Source: Gammaproteobacteria bacterium (GTDB lineage: Bacteria; Pseudomonadota; Gammaproteobacteria; Steroidobacterales; Steroidobacteraceae). From it: a stretch of DNA of 22,735 nt. The notes below the pieces were generated by a model. It saw nothing but the letters and a program-made list of their open reading frames with translations. It ran no database searches and was not told the DNA's origin. The translations under genes and the position numbers were made by a program. Numbering within the stretch: the first letter of the stretch is position 1; every line of letters starts with the position of its first letter. The stretch lies in contig JASHYG010000428.1 of assembly GCA_030043215.1 (NCBI GenBank), forward strand, positions 1-22,735. The letters run 5' to 3'. This document shows positions 14,565 through 22,735 of this stretch, piece after piece.

Positions 14565-14597
14565 CTGGTGGACTTCCCTCTCTCATGACGGAATGAC

Positions 14598-15857
14598 ATG
14601 GCAGATTGGCTCCTCATCCGGCTTGCGCACGAGCCCGGCGCCTCCGCCTCCTGGCTGGTCGCGGATACCGCCGGCCGCGTCGTGACCACGCAGAGCCAGG
14701 GTCCCCTGGCGCAGGCGGCTGGGCTTGCCGTCTCGCACCGCGTCTGCGTGCTCGCTCCGGCCGTCGATGTGGTGCTCACCGAGGCCGACGTGCCGATCAA
14801 ATCCGGCATGAAGGTGCAGCAGATCGTTCCCTTCGCCCTGGAGGAGCAGCTCGCGGAGGACGTGGAGAATCTGCACTTTGCCGTCGGCAGGAGGCCCACG
14901 GACACCGCGCACACGCCGGTTGCCGTCGTCTCCCGCGCGTCGCTCGACGAATGGCTCGCGCAGCTGCGCGCTGCCGGGATCGAGCCGGACGCCGTCTTCG
15001 CCGAAAGCGAGCTCGTCCCGAGCAACCCCGGGCAGGCTGTCGGCCTGCTCGACTCCGACTGCGCCATCGTGCGGCCGGTGGGCGGTCTTCCGGTGACAAT
15101 GCCGATCGACGCGCTCGCCGAGGCGCTCGAGCTCCTCCGTCCGCGCGCGGACGAGATGATCGCTACGGCGGGTCGCACCGGACAGGGGCTCGTGCTCTAT
15201 ACCGGCGCCGCGGAATGGCACGACCGCGCGCCCGACGTGGAGGCGATCCGCGATCGCTTCGATGGCATCAAGGTTCAACTCCTCACGGACGGACCGCTCG
15301 CTCTCCTCGCCCAGCAGCTTCCAGCAGCCCTTGCGGGCGGCATCAATCTCCTGCAAGGCCCTTATGCGCCGGCGACCGCCCTTGCGAGTGGCTGGAAGGT
15401 GTGGCGCGCCGCCGCGGTGCTGCTCGCGGCCCTCATCGTGCTGCACGCCACCGGCAGCGCGGTGGAGCTCGTCGAGCTCGGACACGCCGAGCACCAGGTC
15501 AACGTGGCGGTCGAGCGAACCTTCCGCGCCGCGATGCCTGGCGAGCACAACGCAGTCGACGCGCGCCATCGCATGGAGCAGCGTCTCGCGAGCCTCCGCA
15601 ACGGCGGAGCCGGCTCGGGGTTGCTCGCAGCGCTCGGCGCGCTCGCGCAAGCACGCGCCGGCACGGAGGGCACGGTGCTGCAGGCACTCACCTTCCGCGA
15701 GGGAACGCTCGACTTGAGGATCGCCGCGCCCAACCCCGAGGTGCTCGACCGCCTGAGCCAGAGCCTGCGGGCGAGCGGCTGGCAGGCGGACCTCACGGCC
15801 GGGAGCGTCGTTGGGTCTCGCTATGAAGGCCATGTCCAGATCAAGCCGCGGGCCTAG
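14598..15857 (+). CDS. gspL: Type II secretion system inner-membrane platform protein GspL
   Basis: This 419-residue bitopic protein has an actin-like cytoplasmic domain (about 1-260) that in other systems binds the ATPase GspE, including KVQQIVPFALEEQLAEDVE (72-90) and the hallmark NLLQGPYAP (250-258). A single membrane helix lies at about 269-287, followed by a periplasmic ferredoxin-like domain (about 340-419) that pairs with GspM. The ATG at 14598 lies 33 nt after gspK. GspE itself is not encoded in the window, so its partner must come from another locus. Confidence 0.94.
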   Translation: MADWLLIRLAHEPGASASWLVADTAGRVVTTQSQGPLAQAAGLAVSHRVCVLAPAVDVVLTEADVPIKSGMKVQQIVPFALEEQLAEDVENLHFAVGRRPTDTAHTPVAVVSRASLDEWLAQLRAAGIEPDAVFAESELVPSNPGQAVGLLDSDCAIVRPVGGLPVTMPIDALAEALELLRPRADEMIATAGRTGQGLVLYTGAAEWHDRAPDVEAIRDRFDGIKVQLLTDGPLALLAQQLPAALAGGINLLQGPYAPATALASGWKVWRAAAVLLAALIVLHATGSAVELVELGHAEHQVNVAVERTFRAAMPGEHNAVDARHRMEQRLASLRNGGAGSGLLAALGALAQARAGTEGTVLQALTFREGTLDLRIAAPNPEVLDRLSQSLRASGWQADLTAGSVVGSRYEGHVQIKPRA

Positions 15858-15884
15858 CCTCACCGCCGTGCCTGGAGCCCATAC

Positions 15885-16370
15885 ATGGAAACGCTAGTCG
15901 CCTGGTATCGGTCCCTCGCGGTGCGGGAGCGCCGCGCGCTGCTGGCAGGCGCTGCGGTCGTCGCGCTCTTTCTGCTGCTCGGGCTGTTCTCGCTCGACCG
16001 CGGCGTCGCCCGCGCGCAGGCGCGCCTCACTCACAGGCAGCAAGACCTCGCCTGGATGCGGAGCGTTGCGCCGCAGCTCGCGGCGGCGGGGCCCGTGGTG
16101 GCCTCGCGTCCTGCCGATCAGCGGTCGCTCATCGTGATCGTCGACGCCGCGGCGCGCGAGGTCGGTCTCGGCACGGCGCTCGCGAGCAGCGAGCCGAGCG
16201 GCAGCAACGGCCTGCGAGTGCGGCTCGACAAGGCGCCGTTCGACACGCTGGTCGGCTGGCTCGCGCGCTTATCGGAGCAGCATGGAATCAGCGTGGAGTC
16301 CGCGACCATCGACAACGCCGGCTCGCCCGGCACCGTCAACGCCGGTATCGTCCTGCAGGCGTCTCACTGA
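15885..16370 (+). CDS. gspM: Type II secretion system inner-membrane platform protein GspM
   Basis: This 161-residue bitopic protein has a short cytoplasmic N-terminus (METLVAWYRSLAVRERR), a membrane helix at about 18-37, a helical stalk (RAQARLTHRQQDLAWMR) and a periplasmic domain ending in the family-like APFDTLVGWLARLSEQHGI and GTVNAGIVL. It partners GspL in the assembly platform. It starts 27 nt after gspL and its TGA is directly followed by the gspN ATG. Confidence 0.92.
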   Translation: METLVAWYRSLAVRERRALLAGAAVVALFLLLGLFSLDRGVARAQARLTHRQQDLAWMRSVAPQLAAAGPVVASRPADQRSLIVIVDAAAREVGLGTALASSEPSGSNGLRVRLDKAPFDTLVGWLARLSEQHGISVESATIDNAGSPGTVNAGIVLQASH

Positions 16371-17099
16371 ATGAGACGCCACGCCGGAGTGATCGCCGCC
16401 GGCGTGGCGGTCTTCGTGCTCATCTTGATCGTCCAGTTCCCGGCCCGGTGGGCCGCGCTCGCGCTCCCGCGCGCCGTGACGTGCGGACAGGTCGCCGGTA
16501 CGCTCTGGAGCGGGACGTGCGCGGGACTCACCGCGGCGGGCATGTCGCTCGGGGACCTCCAGTGGACGCTTCATCCCCTGCGGCTTCTCACCGGCCGGCT
16601 CGACGTCGACGTTGCTCTGACGCGCGGAGCAGGCGCCGCTCGCGCGCGAGTGGAGTGGAGTCCCAGGGGAGCGATCGCGGCGCGCGGCGTTCACGCCGAC
16701 TTCCCTGTCGACTCTGCCTTCATCCCACAGCTGCCGCCCTCCACTCTCGGCTCGGCCGAAGTGGATCTCGCCGACCTCCACTGGAATGGCATGCGCATCA
16801 CGGAGATCCGGGGGCAGATCGAAGTCCGGGGGCTGACTATCGGCCAGGGTGCGCTGCTCGGCAGTTACCGGTTGCTGTTCCCGGGCGGCCCAGGCGAGCC
16901 GACCGGTCAGCTGAGCGACCTCGGCGGACCCTTCGCCCTGCAGGGAACGGTCCGACTCACCCCCGAGCCGGGATACGAGGTGGAAGGTCTCATCGCGGCG
17001 CGGCCGAGCGCCTCGCCCGATCTCGTCTCGCAGCTGCGCTATCTCGGAGCTCCGGATGCGCAAGGGCGCAGGCCGTTCTCCATCGCAGGCACCTTCTAG
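16371..17099 (+). CDS. gspN: Type II secretion system protein GspN
   Basis: This 242-residue protein has one N-terminal membrane helix (about 5-23) and a periplasmic beta-rich body. VAGTLWSGTCAGL (41-53) and LGDLQWTLHPLRLLTGRL (60-77) are strong GspN signatures. GspN is found only in some type II systems; a role in secretin or membrane assembly has been suggested but is not settled. It is the last gene of the gsp block, ending 64 nt from the stop of the convergent AddA-like gene. I see no clear intrinsic terminator in that gap. Confidence 0.9.
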   Translation: MRRHAGVIAAGVAVFVLILIVQFPARWAALALPRAVTCGQVAGTLWSGTCAGLTAAGMSLGDLQWTLHPLRLLTGRLDVDVALTRGAGAARARVEWSPRGAIAARGVHADFPVDSAFIPQLPPSTLGSAEVDLADLHWNGMRITEIRGQIEVRGLTIGQGALLGSYRLLFPGGPGEPTGQLSDLGGPFALQGTVRLTPEPGYEVEGLIAARPSASPDLVSQLRYLGAPDAQGRRPFSIAGTF

Positions 17100-17163
17100 G
17101 CCGGAAGACGCTAGACCGGAAGACACTCGTGTGCCGGCTTGCGCTGGGGGCGGGAGCCGCGGA

Positions 17164-20100
17164 TCACGGCTGCTCGTAGAAGGATTGCGTCGCCGAGAAA
17201 TAGATGCCGGCGCGCACCGGCTCCGGTCCGAGCGCGCGCGCCAGGGCGATGCGCTTGACGAGCCCGGAGTCCGGCTTCCGTCCGGCCGCGAGGTGCGGGG
17301 TATCGGGGCTCTCACCCGGGCCCGGACCCACGCGCGAGGAGTCCGCCCGGAAGTCGATGAGCCAACGTACACCGTTGCTGTCGACGAACGTCCGGTCGAT
17401 GACTGCGCTCGTCAAATGCCCCTCGTGAATCCCGGTGAGCCTAACCGGACTTTCCTCGCGCACATGCGTCGAGGCGAAGATCCACTGCAGGCGCGAATCG
17501 GCGAGGCAGGCATCGAGGAGTGCGACCGCCCGCTGCGTGCACTCGTCGAGCCCGCTGTCCGTGAAGCCGAGCCGCGCGAGCCGCTCGCGCAACGCCTGCG
17601 CGGTATCACTGCCATGCATTGGCAGGCGGCCGCGGCGGGCGCAGCGCCTCAGCTGATCGCAGACCGCCTGCGCGGCGGCGAGCTGCGGCTGCAGCGCCGG
17701 AATCTCCTCCTCGCTCGAGTCGTACGCGGCCACCGCGATCCCGCGAGAGGCCGGGCCGGAGGGGACCTCCGGAAGGCGCCAATCGGACGCAAGGCGCGTG
17801 AGGCGCGCGCTCGGCGCGGGCTCTGCCGCGGCGCCACCGTCGGCGCTCGTGCTCGCGGCGCCCGCAGCGGGCTCACGCGGGAACTCTGCCGCGACCGCGG
17901 GCCAGAGCGCCGCGAGTAGCGTTCCTGCCGCAGGCGCAGGCGCAGGCGCAGGCGCCGGCGGCGGCTCGGCGCGCCGTGTATCGGACGATGCCTCTCTGCG
18001 CCGCGCATCGGCAGCGGGAAGCTCGCCGAACAGGTGCAGCTCGGAGCGCGCACGCGTCGCCGCGACGTAGGCGAGGCGCACCCGCTCGTGCGCCGCGCGC
18101 TCGGTCTGCAGGCGCTTGAGATATTCGCTCAGCGCGGAGCCCCGCTCGGTGGATGAGGGGATCGCCGCCATGAGCAGGTCGCTGCCCTCGCGCTCGGCCG
18201 GCAGCTCGAGCCAGCGCAGCAGAGGCTCGGGGCTCGAGCGGAGCCTGCGGCCGAGAGCGGGCACGATGACCTTGTCGAACTCGAGCCCCTTGGCGCGATG
18301 GATGGTCATGATCTGGACGGCGCCCGCGGGGACTCCAGGGTGCATCGCGTAGAGCCGCTCGAGCCGCTCCTCGAGCTCGAGCGGCCCGGACCAGTCCGGC
18401 TCGGACGACCACCTTGCGAGGCCTGCAAGGAGAGTCCTCGCCTGCTCGAGATCGTCGTCATCAGCGCAGGCTGCCGGGCCGCCAAGCCGCAGCCACGCCG
18501 TCTCGACCCAGGACGCCGGATCGGGGCGGTCCCGCCGTGCGAGCGCCTGAGCGAGAACGGCGCGGGTGCGAACGAGACGTGCAAGTGAGCCGGGCGAGAG
18601 CTGCTGCACGCGCGTCTCGTCGTGGATGGCCTCCCACACGGTCCGCTCCGCGGAGTCCTCGAGCAGCAGGCTGAGCTCGCTCAAGGTGAGACCGCACCAG
18701 GGCGCGCGCAGCACGGCGAGCCAGGCCGTGCGGTCGGCGAGATGATCGAGCGCGCGCGTGAGCGCCTCGAGATCGCGCACGACCGGCAGATCGGCGAGGG
18801 AGACGAGATCGACACCCGCCACCGCGATCCGGGCGTCGCGCAGCGCAGCGACGATGGGAGGCGCATGCGAGCGCGAGGCGAGCAGGATCGCGATGCTCGC
18901 TCGAGGCTCCGCGGCGCGCAGGCGCGTCACGAGCTGGGCGACGGCACGCGCCTCTGTCTGCGGCTCCGCGCCAGGCACGGCATGCAGGCGCACGAGCCCG
19001 CGCTGGTCGCCGCGGCCGGCGGCGCACTCGCGGTAGCGGACGGCGCTCGTTCGAGGATCGTCGGCCTGCGGAAAGCACCGCGCGAAGGTCGCATTCAGCC
19101 AGGCGACGAGCGCCGGCGCCGCGCGGAAATTGCGCGTGAGCGCGACGGGACGCAGCCGCAGAGAGCCGATACCGTGGGTCGCGGCGCGCAGGAACAGGCC
19201 GACCTCGGCCTCGCGGAATTGATAGATCGACTGCATCGGATCGCCGACGGCGAAGAGCGTGCGGCCATCGCCCTCCTCCCATCCGGAGACGAGCGCCTCG
19301 AGCAGCTCGGCCTGCTCGATGGAGGTGTCTTGGAACTCATCGACGAGGATGTGCCGGATATCGGCCCCGAGCCGCAATGCGAGGTCGGTCGGCGTACCCT
19401 CGGCGGTGAGCGCGCGGCGCGCCGCCGCCGCGACGTAGGGATAATCGACGCGATCGTGCTCCTGAAAGGTGAGCTCGAGCTCGCTTGCGGCGAGGCGCAG
19501 CAGCCGCGCGAGGGCCGAGAGCGCACGCGCGTCCTCGACGGGAATCCGTGGGTCCGGCAGCGCCGCGAGCTCGGCGAGCCGCTCCTGGGCGCCTGCGATG
19601 CCGCCGAGGCTTGCGATCCAGCGCAAGGCCTCCTCCTTGACCGGCCGGTCCTCGGGCGGGAAGCCCTCGCGCCTGGTGAGGGTGACTCGCCAGGTACCCT
19701 GGGCGGTCAGCGCGAGCTGCGCGAGTCCCTGCCAGTGGCGCAGCTCGAGGGGGCCCGCGGGGTCCGATCCAGGAGCCCACGCCTGCCAGGGGCCGGGCCG
19801 CGTGTCCGCGGCAGCCTGCCGGTGCCGCGCCGCCGCGCGCGCGAGCCGCGCACCCTGCTCGATGAGCGCTGCGGGAACGAGGGTGTCCGCCTCGCGTATC
19901 CGCGCGCTCACGATCGCGCGTAAGCCCTGCTCGATGCGCTCGCACAGGTCGATCTCGAGCGCGGAGCCGCCCGGCGCCTGTCCTCGTGCCTCTCCGCGGA
20001 GAAGCTTCGGCAGCCAGTGGGCCCGCGCCTGCAGCATCACCGTCAGCAGCTGCTCGAAGCGCCCGAAGTTGTTGTCGAGCCGCTCGAACAGGACTTCCGC

Positions 20101-20622
20101 GTCGGCCCGCAGGCTCGGGTCGCTCTCCGCATCGAGCAGCGTGCTCCGGGCGGCGATCCGATACAGGCGCGCGGGCGAGTCCGCAATCGCCCGGTCGCCG
20201 GTGCTGCGCGCGGTGATCGGCAGCTGGGCGGCGAGCCATCGATTGAGCGAGTCGATCGTCTGGATGCGCAGCCTTCCCGGGTTCGCCTCGAGCGACCATT
20301 CGAGCCGCCGCGAGCGCTCCATCGCGGCGTCGGCGAGCTCGCGGAGTCTCACGCCCTGCGGCGTAGAAACGTCGATGTCACCACGCAGGGCGCGCACCAC
20401 GCGCTCCCGCATCTCCGCGGCGGCCTTGCGGGTGAAGGTGATCGCGAGAATCTGCTCGGGCTCATCGACCGTGGAGAGCAACCGCAGGATGCGCTGGGTG
20501 AGCACGGTCGTCTTGCCGGAGCCCGCGGGAGCCTCCAGCAAGACGGAGTTGTGCGGATCGAGCGCCTGCTCTCGTGCCACGGCGTCGGGATCGCCCGGGT
20601 CAGGCGCGGCAGGATCAGTCAT
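17164..20622 (-). CDS. AddA-like UvrD/Rep superfamily 1A helicase with degenerate C-terminal nuclease
   Basis: This 1152-residue helicase resembles the AddA/RecB branch. All helicase motifs are visible: Walker A APAGSGKTT (31-39), AITFTRKAAAEM (60-71), Walker B ILVDEFQDTS (425-434), FAVGDPMQSIYQFR (457-470), LTRNFRA (495-501), VQIMTIHRAKGLEFD (769-783) and RLAYVAATRAR (849-859). A Pro/Ala linker (about 886-945) leads to a C-terminal region where AddA has a RecB-type nuclease. There the first Asp survives (Asp1076 in VIDRTFVD), but the expected DYKTS reads DFRADS (Asp1090, Arg1092), and I find neither the GxxVH helix nor the QxxxY motif. The start ATG at 20622 overlaps the AddB-like stop by 8 nt; the frame is open to 21063 but that lies in addB. 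Expected role: ATP-driven DNA-end unwinding for recombination. I found no frameshift that would restore the nuclease motifs. Confidence 0.9.
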   Translation of the reverse strand: MTDPAAPDPGDPDAVAREQALDPHNSVLLEAPAGSGKTTVLTQRILRLLSTVDEPEQILAITFTRKAAAEMRERVVRALRGDIDVSTPQGVRLRELADAAMERSRRLEWSLEANPGRLRIQTIDSLNRWLAAQLPITARSTGDRAIADSPARLYRIAARSTLLDAESDPSLRADAEVLFERLDNNFGRFEQLLTVMLQARAHWLPKLLRGEARGQAPGGSALEIDLCERIEQGLRAIVSARIREADTLVPAALIEQGARLARAAARHRQAAADTRPGPWQAWAPGSDPAGPLELRHWQGLAQLALTAQGTWRVTLTRREGFPPEDRPVKEEALRWIASLGGIAGAQERLAELAALPDPRIPVEDARALSALARLLRLAASELELTFQEHDRVDYPYVAAAARRALTAEGTPTDLALRLGADIRHILVDEFQDTSIEQAELLEALVSGWEEGDGRTLFAVGDPMQSIYQFREAEVGLFLRAATHGIGSLRLRPVALTRNFRAAPALVAWLNATFARCFPQADDPRTSAVRYRECAAGRGDQRGLVRLHAVPGAEPQTEARAVAQLVTRLRAAEPRASIAILLASRSHAPPIVAALRDARIAVAGVDLVSLADLPVVRDLEALTRALDHLADRTAWLAVLRAPWCGLTLSELSLLLEDSAERTVWEAIHDETRVQQLSPGSLARLVRTRAVLAQALARRDRPDPASWVETAWLRLGGPAACADDDDLEQARTLLAGLARWSSEPDWSGPLELEERLERLYAMHPGVPAGAVQIMTIHRAKGLEFDKVIVPALGRRLRSSPEPLLRWLELPAEREGSDLLMAAIPSSTERGSALSEYLKRLQTERAAHERVRLAYVAATRARSELHLFGELPAADARRREASSDTRRAEPPPAPAPAPAPAAGTLLAALWPAVAAEFPREPAAGAASTSADGGAAAEPAPSARLTRLASDWRLPEVPSGPASRGIAVAAYDSSEEEIPALQPQLAAAQAVCDQLRRCARRGRLPMHGSDTAQALRERLARLGFTDSGLDECTQRAVALLDACLADSRLQWIFASTHVREESPVRLTGIHEGHLTSAVIDRTFVDSNGVRWLIDFRADSSRVGPGPGESPDTPHLAAGRKPDSGLVKRIALARALGPEPVRAGIYFSATQSFYEQP
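17931..17960. repeat. Hexanucleotide repeat in the AddA-like linker
   Basis: CAGGCG occurs four times in tandem, followed by one CCGGCG variant. On the minus strand it encodes the alternating Pro/Ala linker near residues 888-897. Unit-length changes would stay in frame and alter only linker length. Confidence 0.8.
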
Positions 20623-22735
20623 CGCGCGGTTCCAGCCCCTCTGCGCGCGCCGCCCCGGCGCCCGCTGCTCGAATCTCTCCGATCCGGCAGAACGTGTGCA
20701 GGTGACAGATGCGGCAAGCGGATTCGGCCGGATCGACCGCGGCCGATCCTGCGAGGAAATCCCCCGCCAGCCGCTCGAGAAGAGTCTGCCAGCGTCGGAT
20801 CTGATCTTGCCAGGCTGCCGCCGCCGATTCCTCCTCGCACAGCGCAGGAAGCCGTGGCAGGCGGTGCGGCCGATCGGACAGGCCGCGGTATGCAATGCCC
20901 TCGCTCGAGAGGTGCACCGCCGCGAGCGCACAGGCGTTGCCGCCCTCGGCGAGCAGGTAGGCGAGCAGCTGCGGCTCGGAGAGCCGGTCCGCGAGCCACT
21001 CGAGCGGCACCGGCTTGCCGGTCTTGTAGTCGAGAATGACCCGCGCACCATCCTCGAGCTCATCGATCCGGTCGATCCTCACGTCGAGCCGCGCGCCGGC
21101 GAGGGTCAGGCTTCTCGTGAGCTCGAGCGCGCTTACTCGGAACGGTGCGCGCCCACTCTCCAGGGCGGTGAGATCGAGGAGCAGCCGCGTGATGCGCCGT
21201 CGCTCGCGGCGCTGCAGGGCCGCGGCGGACGGGCTCGACGGCGGGGAGAAGCTCTCTCTCGCGGCCCGCGCAACGCACTCGTCGATGAGGCGCTCGAGTC
21301 CTCCGCTCGCCCGCTGCAGCCCTTCCGACCCACCGAGCTCGCGCCACAGGTGCTCGAGCGCACGGTGCACCAGGCGGCCGCGCTCGCGAGGATCGACCCC
21401 CGGCCGGGGTGTCTGGAGGGGCGTGCTGGAGAGCCTGAGCTCGGCGTACGAGCGGAAGGGACAGCGGCTCTGGTAGTCGAGCGCCCGGGTGCCGCTGGGC
21501 AGGGGACTGCCGTCGGGCCAGGGGGCTCCCGCATCGTCCGCAAAGGACTCGACTCGGCGCATCGCTCTGATCCGTCGAGCGAGTGTGGGGGAGCGCTCGT
21601 CCGGCGCCCAGGCCTCGATGCCGGTGAGCTCGGCGAGCAGCGGGGACGGGAGGCACTCGCGATCCTCCACGCTCGCCGGCCAGCTCGCGATGAGCTGCGG
21701 GGCCGAGCGCCGCCACCGGTCGAGCAGTTCTCGAGCCCCGGCGAGACTGCCAGCTGCCGTGACCCCCGGAATGCCGGCCCGGATCTGGACCGGGAGTGGA
21801 ATGAACGGATTGACCGCAGGCGGCGGCGGCCAAGCGTCCGCTTGCAGCCCGGCGACCCAGATGCCGTCGTAGAGCACGATGGGGTCCACCAGGGCGCCAG
21901 TCAGGGTCACCGCAGCGTCTCGGCTCTCGGGCGCGAAGCTCGTGCGGGCCGCGAGCGCTTCGAGCATGCGCAGGGCCTGCGGCGCGGCGAGCGGCCCGAG
22001 CTGTCCACCGAGCGCGGCGAGATCCGCAAGGATCTCCTCGAAGCGCACGTTCGTCTGCTGCTCCGCGCTCGACAGGGGGCGCGCACCGGGCCATCCCAGG
22101 GCCTCGAGTGACCGCTCGAAGCGCTGGGCCCACTCCCGGGTCCGTACCCCCTCACCCGGGGACCCGAGCGCGCGAGCAGCCTCACCGAGTGCGCGGCGCA
22201 ACGCGGCCGCTGCGGCGCCGAAGCGGCTCGGAGCCGCCTGCAGCACCGCCTGCAGCGCAGCCGGGGTCACATCGAGTGTGAGGACCTCGCGGAGCCAGGC
22301 ATCGAGCTCCGCCCTCTCCGGAGGCTGTGGCATGCGCCAGAACGATGCCCGCAGCCAGGCACTCAGCTTCGTGAGCTCGAGCGTACCAGTCAGGAACGAG
22401 AGCGCCGTGAGCCCGTGCTGCACGAGCGGATAGCCGGCGAGCGGCTCTCCCCCCTCCGCCACGACGCAGTCCGTCTCCTCGTCGTCGCCGCTCAAGGCCA
22501 ACTGGGGCGCGAGCGCTTGCTCGAACAGGCGTACGGCGTCGCCGCGGCGCTGCGACAGGTCCGGAACGATCACGAGCAGGCGGCGGCCCGGGTCCTCTGC
22601 GAGGTGTGACCGGCACCACCGAGCCGCGAGCTCCAGCTCCTCGGCCGGATCGCTTGCACGGGCGGTGAGCACGCGGCCCGGCGCCGCCTCGCACAGGTAG
22701 TCATGCGTCGCCGGAGGCTCCTCGGACCCCGCTTG
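20615..22735 (-). CDS. AddB-like PD-(D/E)XK nuclease / DNA repair protein (5' end outside window)
   Basis: The frame is open through the right edge (706 visible residues; a GTG at 22672 is possible but 21 codons of sensible sequence precede it), so the N-terminus is probably missing. The visible part has an inactivated-helicase-like region (LLVIVPDLSQRR, ILYDG-like IVLYDGIWVAGLQADAWPP) and a C-terminal nuclease. The nuclease looks intact: GRLVHRALEHLW, then DVRIDRIDEL, LDYKTGKP (Asp at 21031-21029, Lys at 21025-21023) and EPQLLAYLL (QxxxY). One Cys in SRCPFRSYAE plus three in CRICHLHTFC fit the iron-sulfur staple of AddB. I recall a family of about 900 residues described as a probable DNA repair protein related to AddB (TIGR03623) that this would fit. 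It lies upstream of, and overlaps, its helicase partner. Confidence 0.87.
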   Translation of the reverse strand, partial: QAGSEEPPATHDYLCEAAPGRVLTARASDPAEELELAARWCRSHLAEDPGRRLLVIVPDLSQRRGDAVRLFEQALAPQLALSGDDEETDCVVAEGGEPLAGYPLVQHGLTALSFLTGTLELTKLSAWLRASFWRMPQPPERAELDAWLREVLTLDVTPAALQAVLQAAPSRFGAAAAALRRALGEAARALGSPGEGVRTREWAQRFERSLEALGWPGARPLSSAEQQTNVRFEEILADLAALGGQLGPLAAPQALRMLEALAARTSFAPESRDAAVTLTGALVDPIVLYDGIWVAGLQADAWPPPPAVNPFIPLPVQIRAGIPGVTAAGSLAGARELLDRWRRSAPQLIASWPASVEDRECLPSPLLAELTGIEAWAPDERSPTLARRIRAMRRVESFADDAGAPWPDGSPLPSGTRALDYQSRCPFRSYAELRLSSTPLQTPRPGVDPRERGRLVHRALEHLWRELGGSEGLQRASGGLERLIDECVARAARESFSPPSSPSAAALQRRERRRITRLLLDLTALESGRAPFRVSALELTRSLTLAGARLDVRIDRIDELEDGARVILDYKTGKPVPLEWLADRLSEPQLLAYLLAEGGNACALAAVHLSSEGIAYRGLSDRPHRLPRLPALCEEESAAAAWQDQIRRWQTLLERLAGDFLAGSAAVDPAESACRICHLHTFCRIGEIRAAGAGAARAEGLEPRDD

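Noticed and set aside
11017..17099. The gsp genes as a type IV pilus rather than type II secretion cluster
   Set aside because: GspK with Thr at +5, the actin-like GspL with NLLQGPY and GspN are specific to type II secretion; no pilMNOPQ-like proteins are present.
17100..17163. Possible bidirectional terminator between gspN and the AddA-like gene, including a 15-nt-period direct repeat of CCGGAAGAC at 17101 and 17116
   Set aside because: No stable stem followed by a T-run on either strand; the direct repeat has only two short copies and no evident function.
19469..22111. Another long plus-strand open frame antisense to the AddA/AddB-like genes
   Set aside because: Low-complexity Arg/Ser/Ala composition, no motifs, and the opposite strand carries all helicase and nuclease motifs.
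1..22735. CRISPR arrays, insertion sequences, phage or plasmid genes, toxin-antitoxin or defence islands
   Set aside because: I saw no regularly spaced repeats, transposase or integrase motifs, att-like duplications or AT-rich inserts; gene spacing is tight and the content is core metabolic or secretion genes. The AddAB-like pair can act on foreign DNA but is a standard repair module, not evidence of an island.

Overview
The window is a GC-rich, gene-dense stretch of bacterial chromosome. Gene content and order (fabD-fabG-acpP-fabF-pabB-pabC-mltG-tmk-holB-pilZ, a GspG-N pseudopilin cluster, and an AddAB-like helicase/nuclease pair) point to a gammaproteobacterium near the Xanthomonadales/Nevskiales/Steroidobacterales. 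That placement is inference from recalled gene order and protein similarity; the genus cannot be read from the sequence. I see no rRNA, tRNA, CRISPR array, insertion sequence, integrase or other sign of an inserted element.

Left edge (1-750, plus strand): the 3' part of a protein with an intact cyclic-nucleotide-binding cassette followed by a rhodanese domain with an apparently active CDTGRRS loop. It converges on a minus-strand Caa3/CtaG-type cytochrome oxidase assembly membrane protein.

Minus-strand block (about 10734 down to 760): fabD, fabG, acpP and fabF (malonyl loading, ketoreduction, acyl carrier, condensation), then pabB and pabC (4-aminobenzoate for folate), mltG (ends glycan-strand growth), tmk (dTMP kinase), holB (clamp-loader delta prime), pilZ (type IV pilus) and the CtaG-like gene. 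From pabB to holB every junction is a 4-nt GTGA/ATGA overlap, so these genes are probably translationally coupled. The usual plsX and fabH partners are not upstream of fabD.

Plus-strand block (10965-17099): gspG-H-I-J-K-L-M-N, the pseudopilins and inner-membrane assembly platform of a type II secretion system. The channel (D), ATPase (E), F and C genes are not next to it, so the machine must be completed from elsewhere. GspG, H and I end in Gly/Ser-rich tails, and GspJ carries an internal Ser-rich insertion of about 85 residues.

Minus-strand block at the right edge (22735 down to 17164): an AddB-like protein (5' end outside the window) with an intact PD-(D/E)XK nuclease and iron-sulfur cysteines, overlapping by 8 nt an AddA-like UvrD/Rep helicase. 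All helicase motifs of the latter are present, but its C-terminal nuclease site looks dismantled. This pair is probably a double-strand-break processing enzyme with one working nuclease.

Most of the window is conserved housekeeping. I found no convincing wholly new system; the best leads are the one-nuclease AddAB-like pair, the decorated pseudopilins and a PabB with the anthranilate-synthase-type PIAGT motif.
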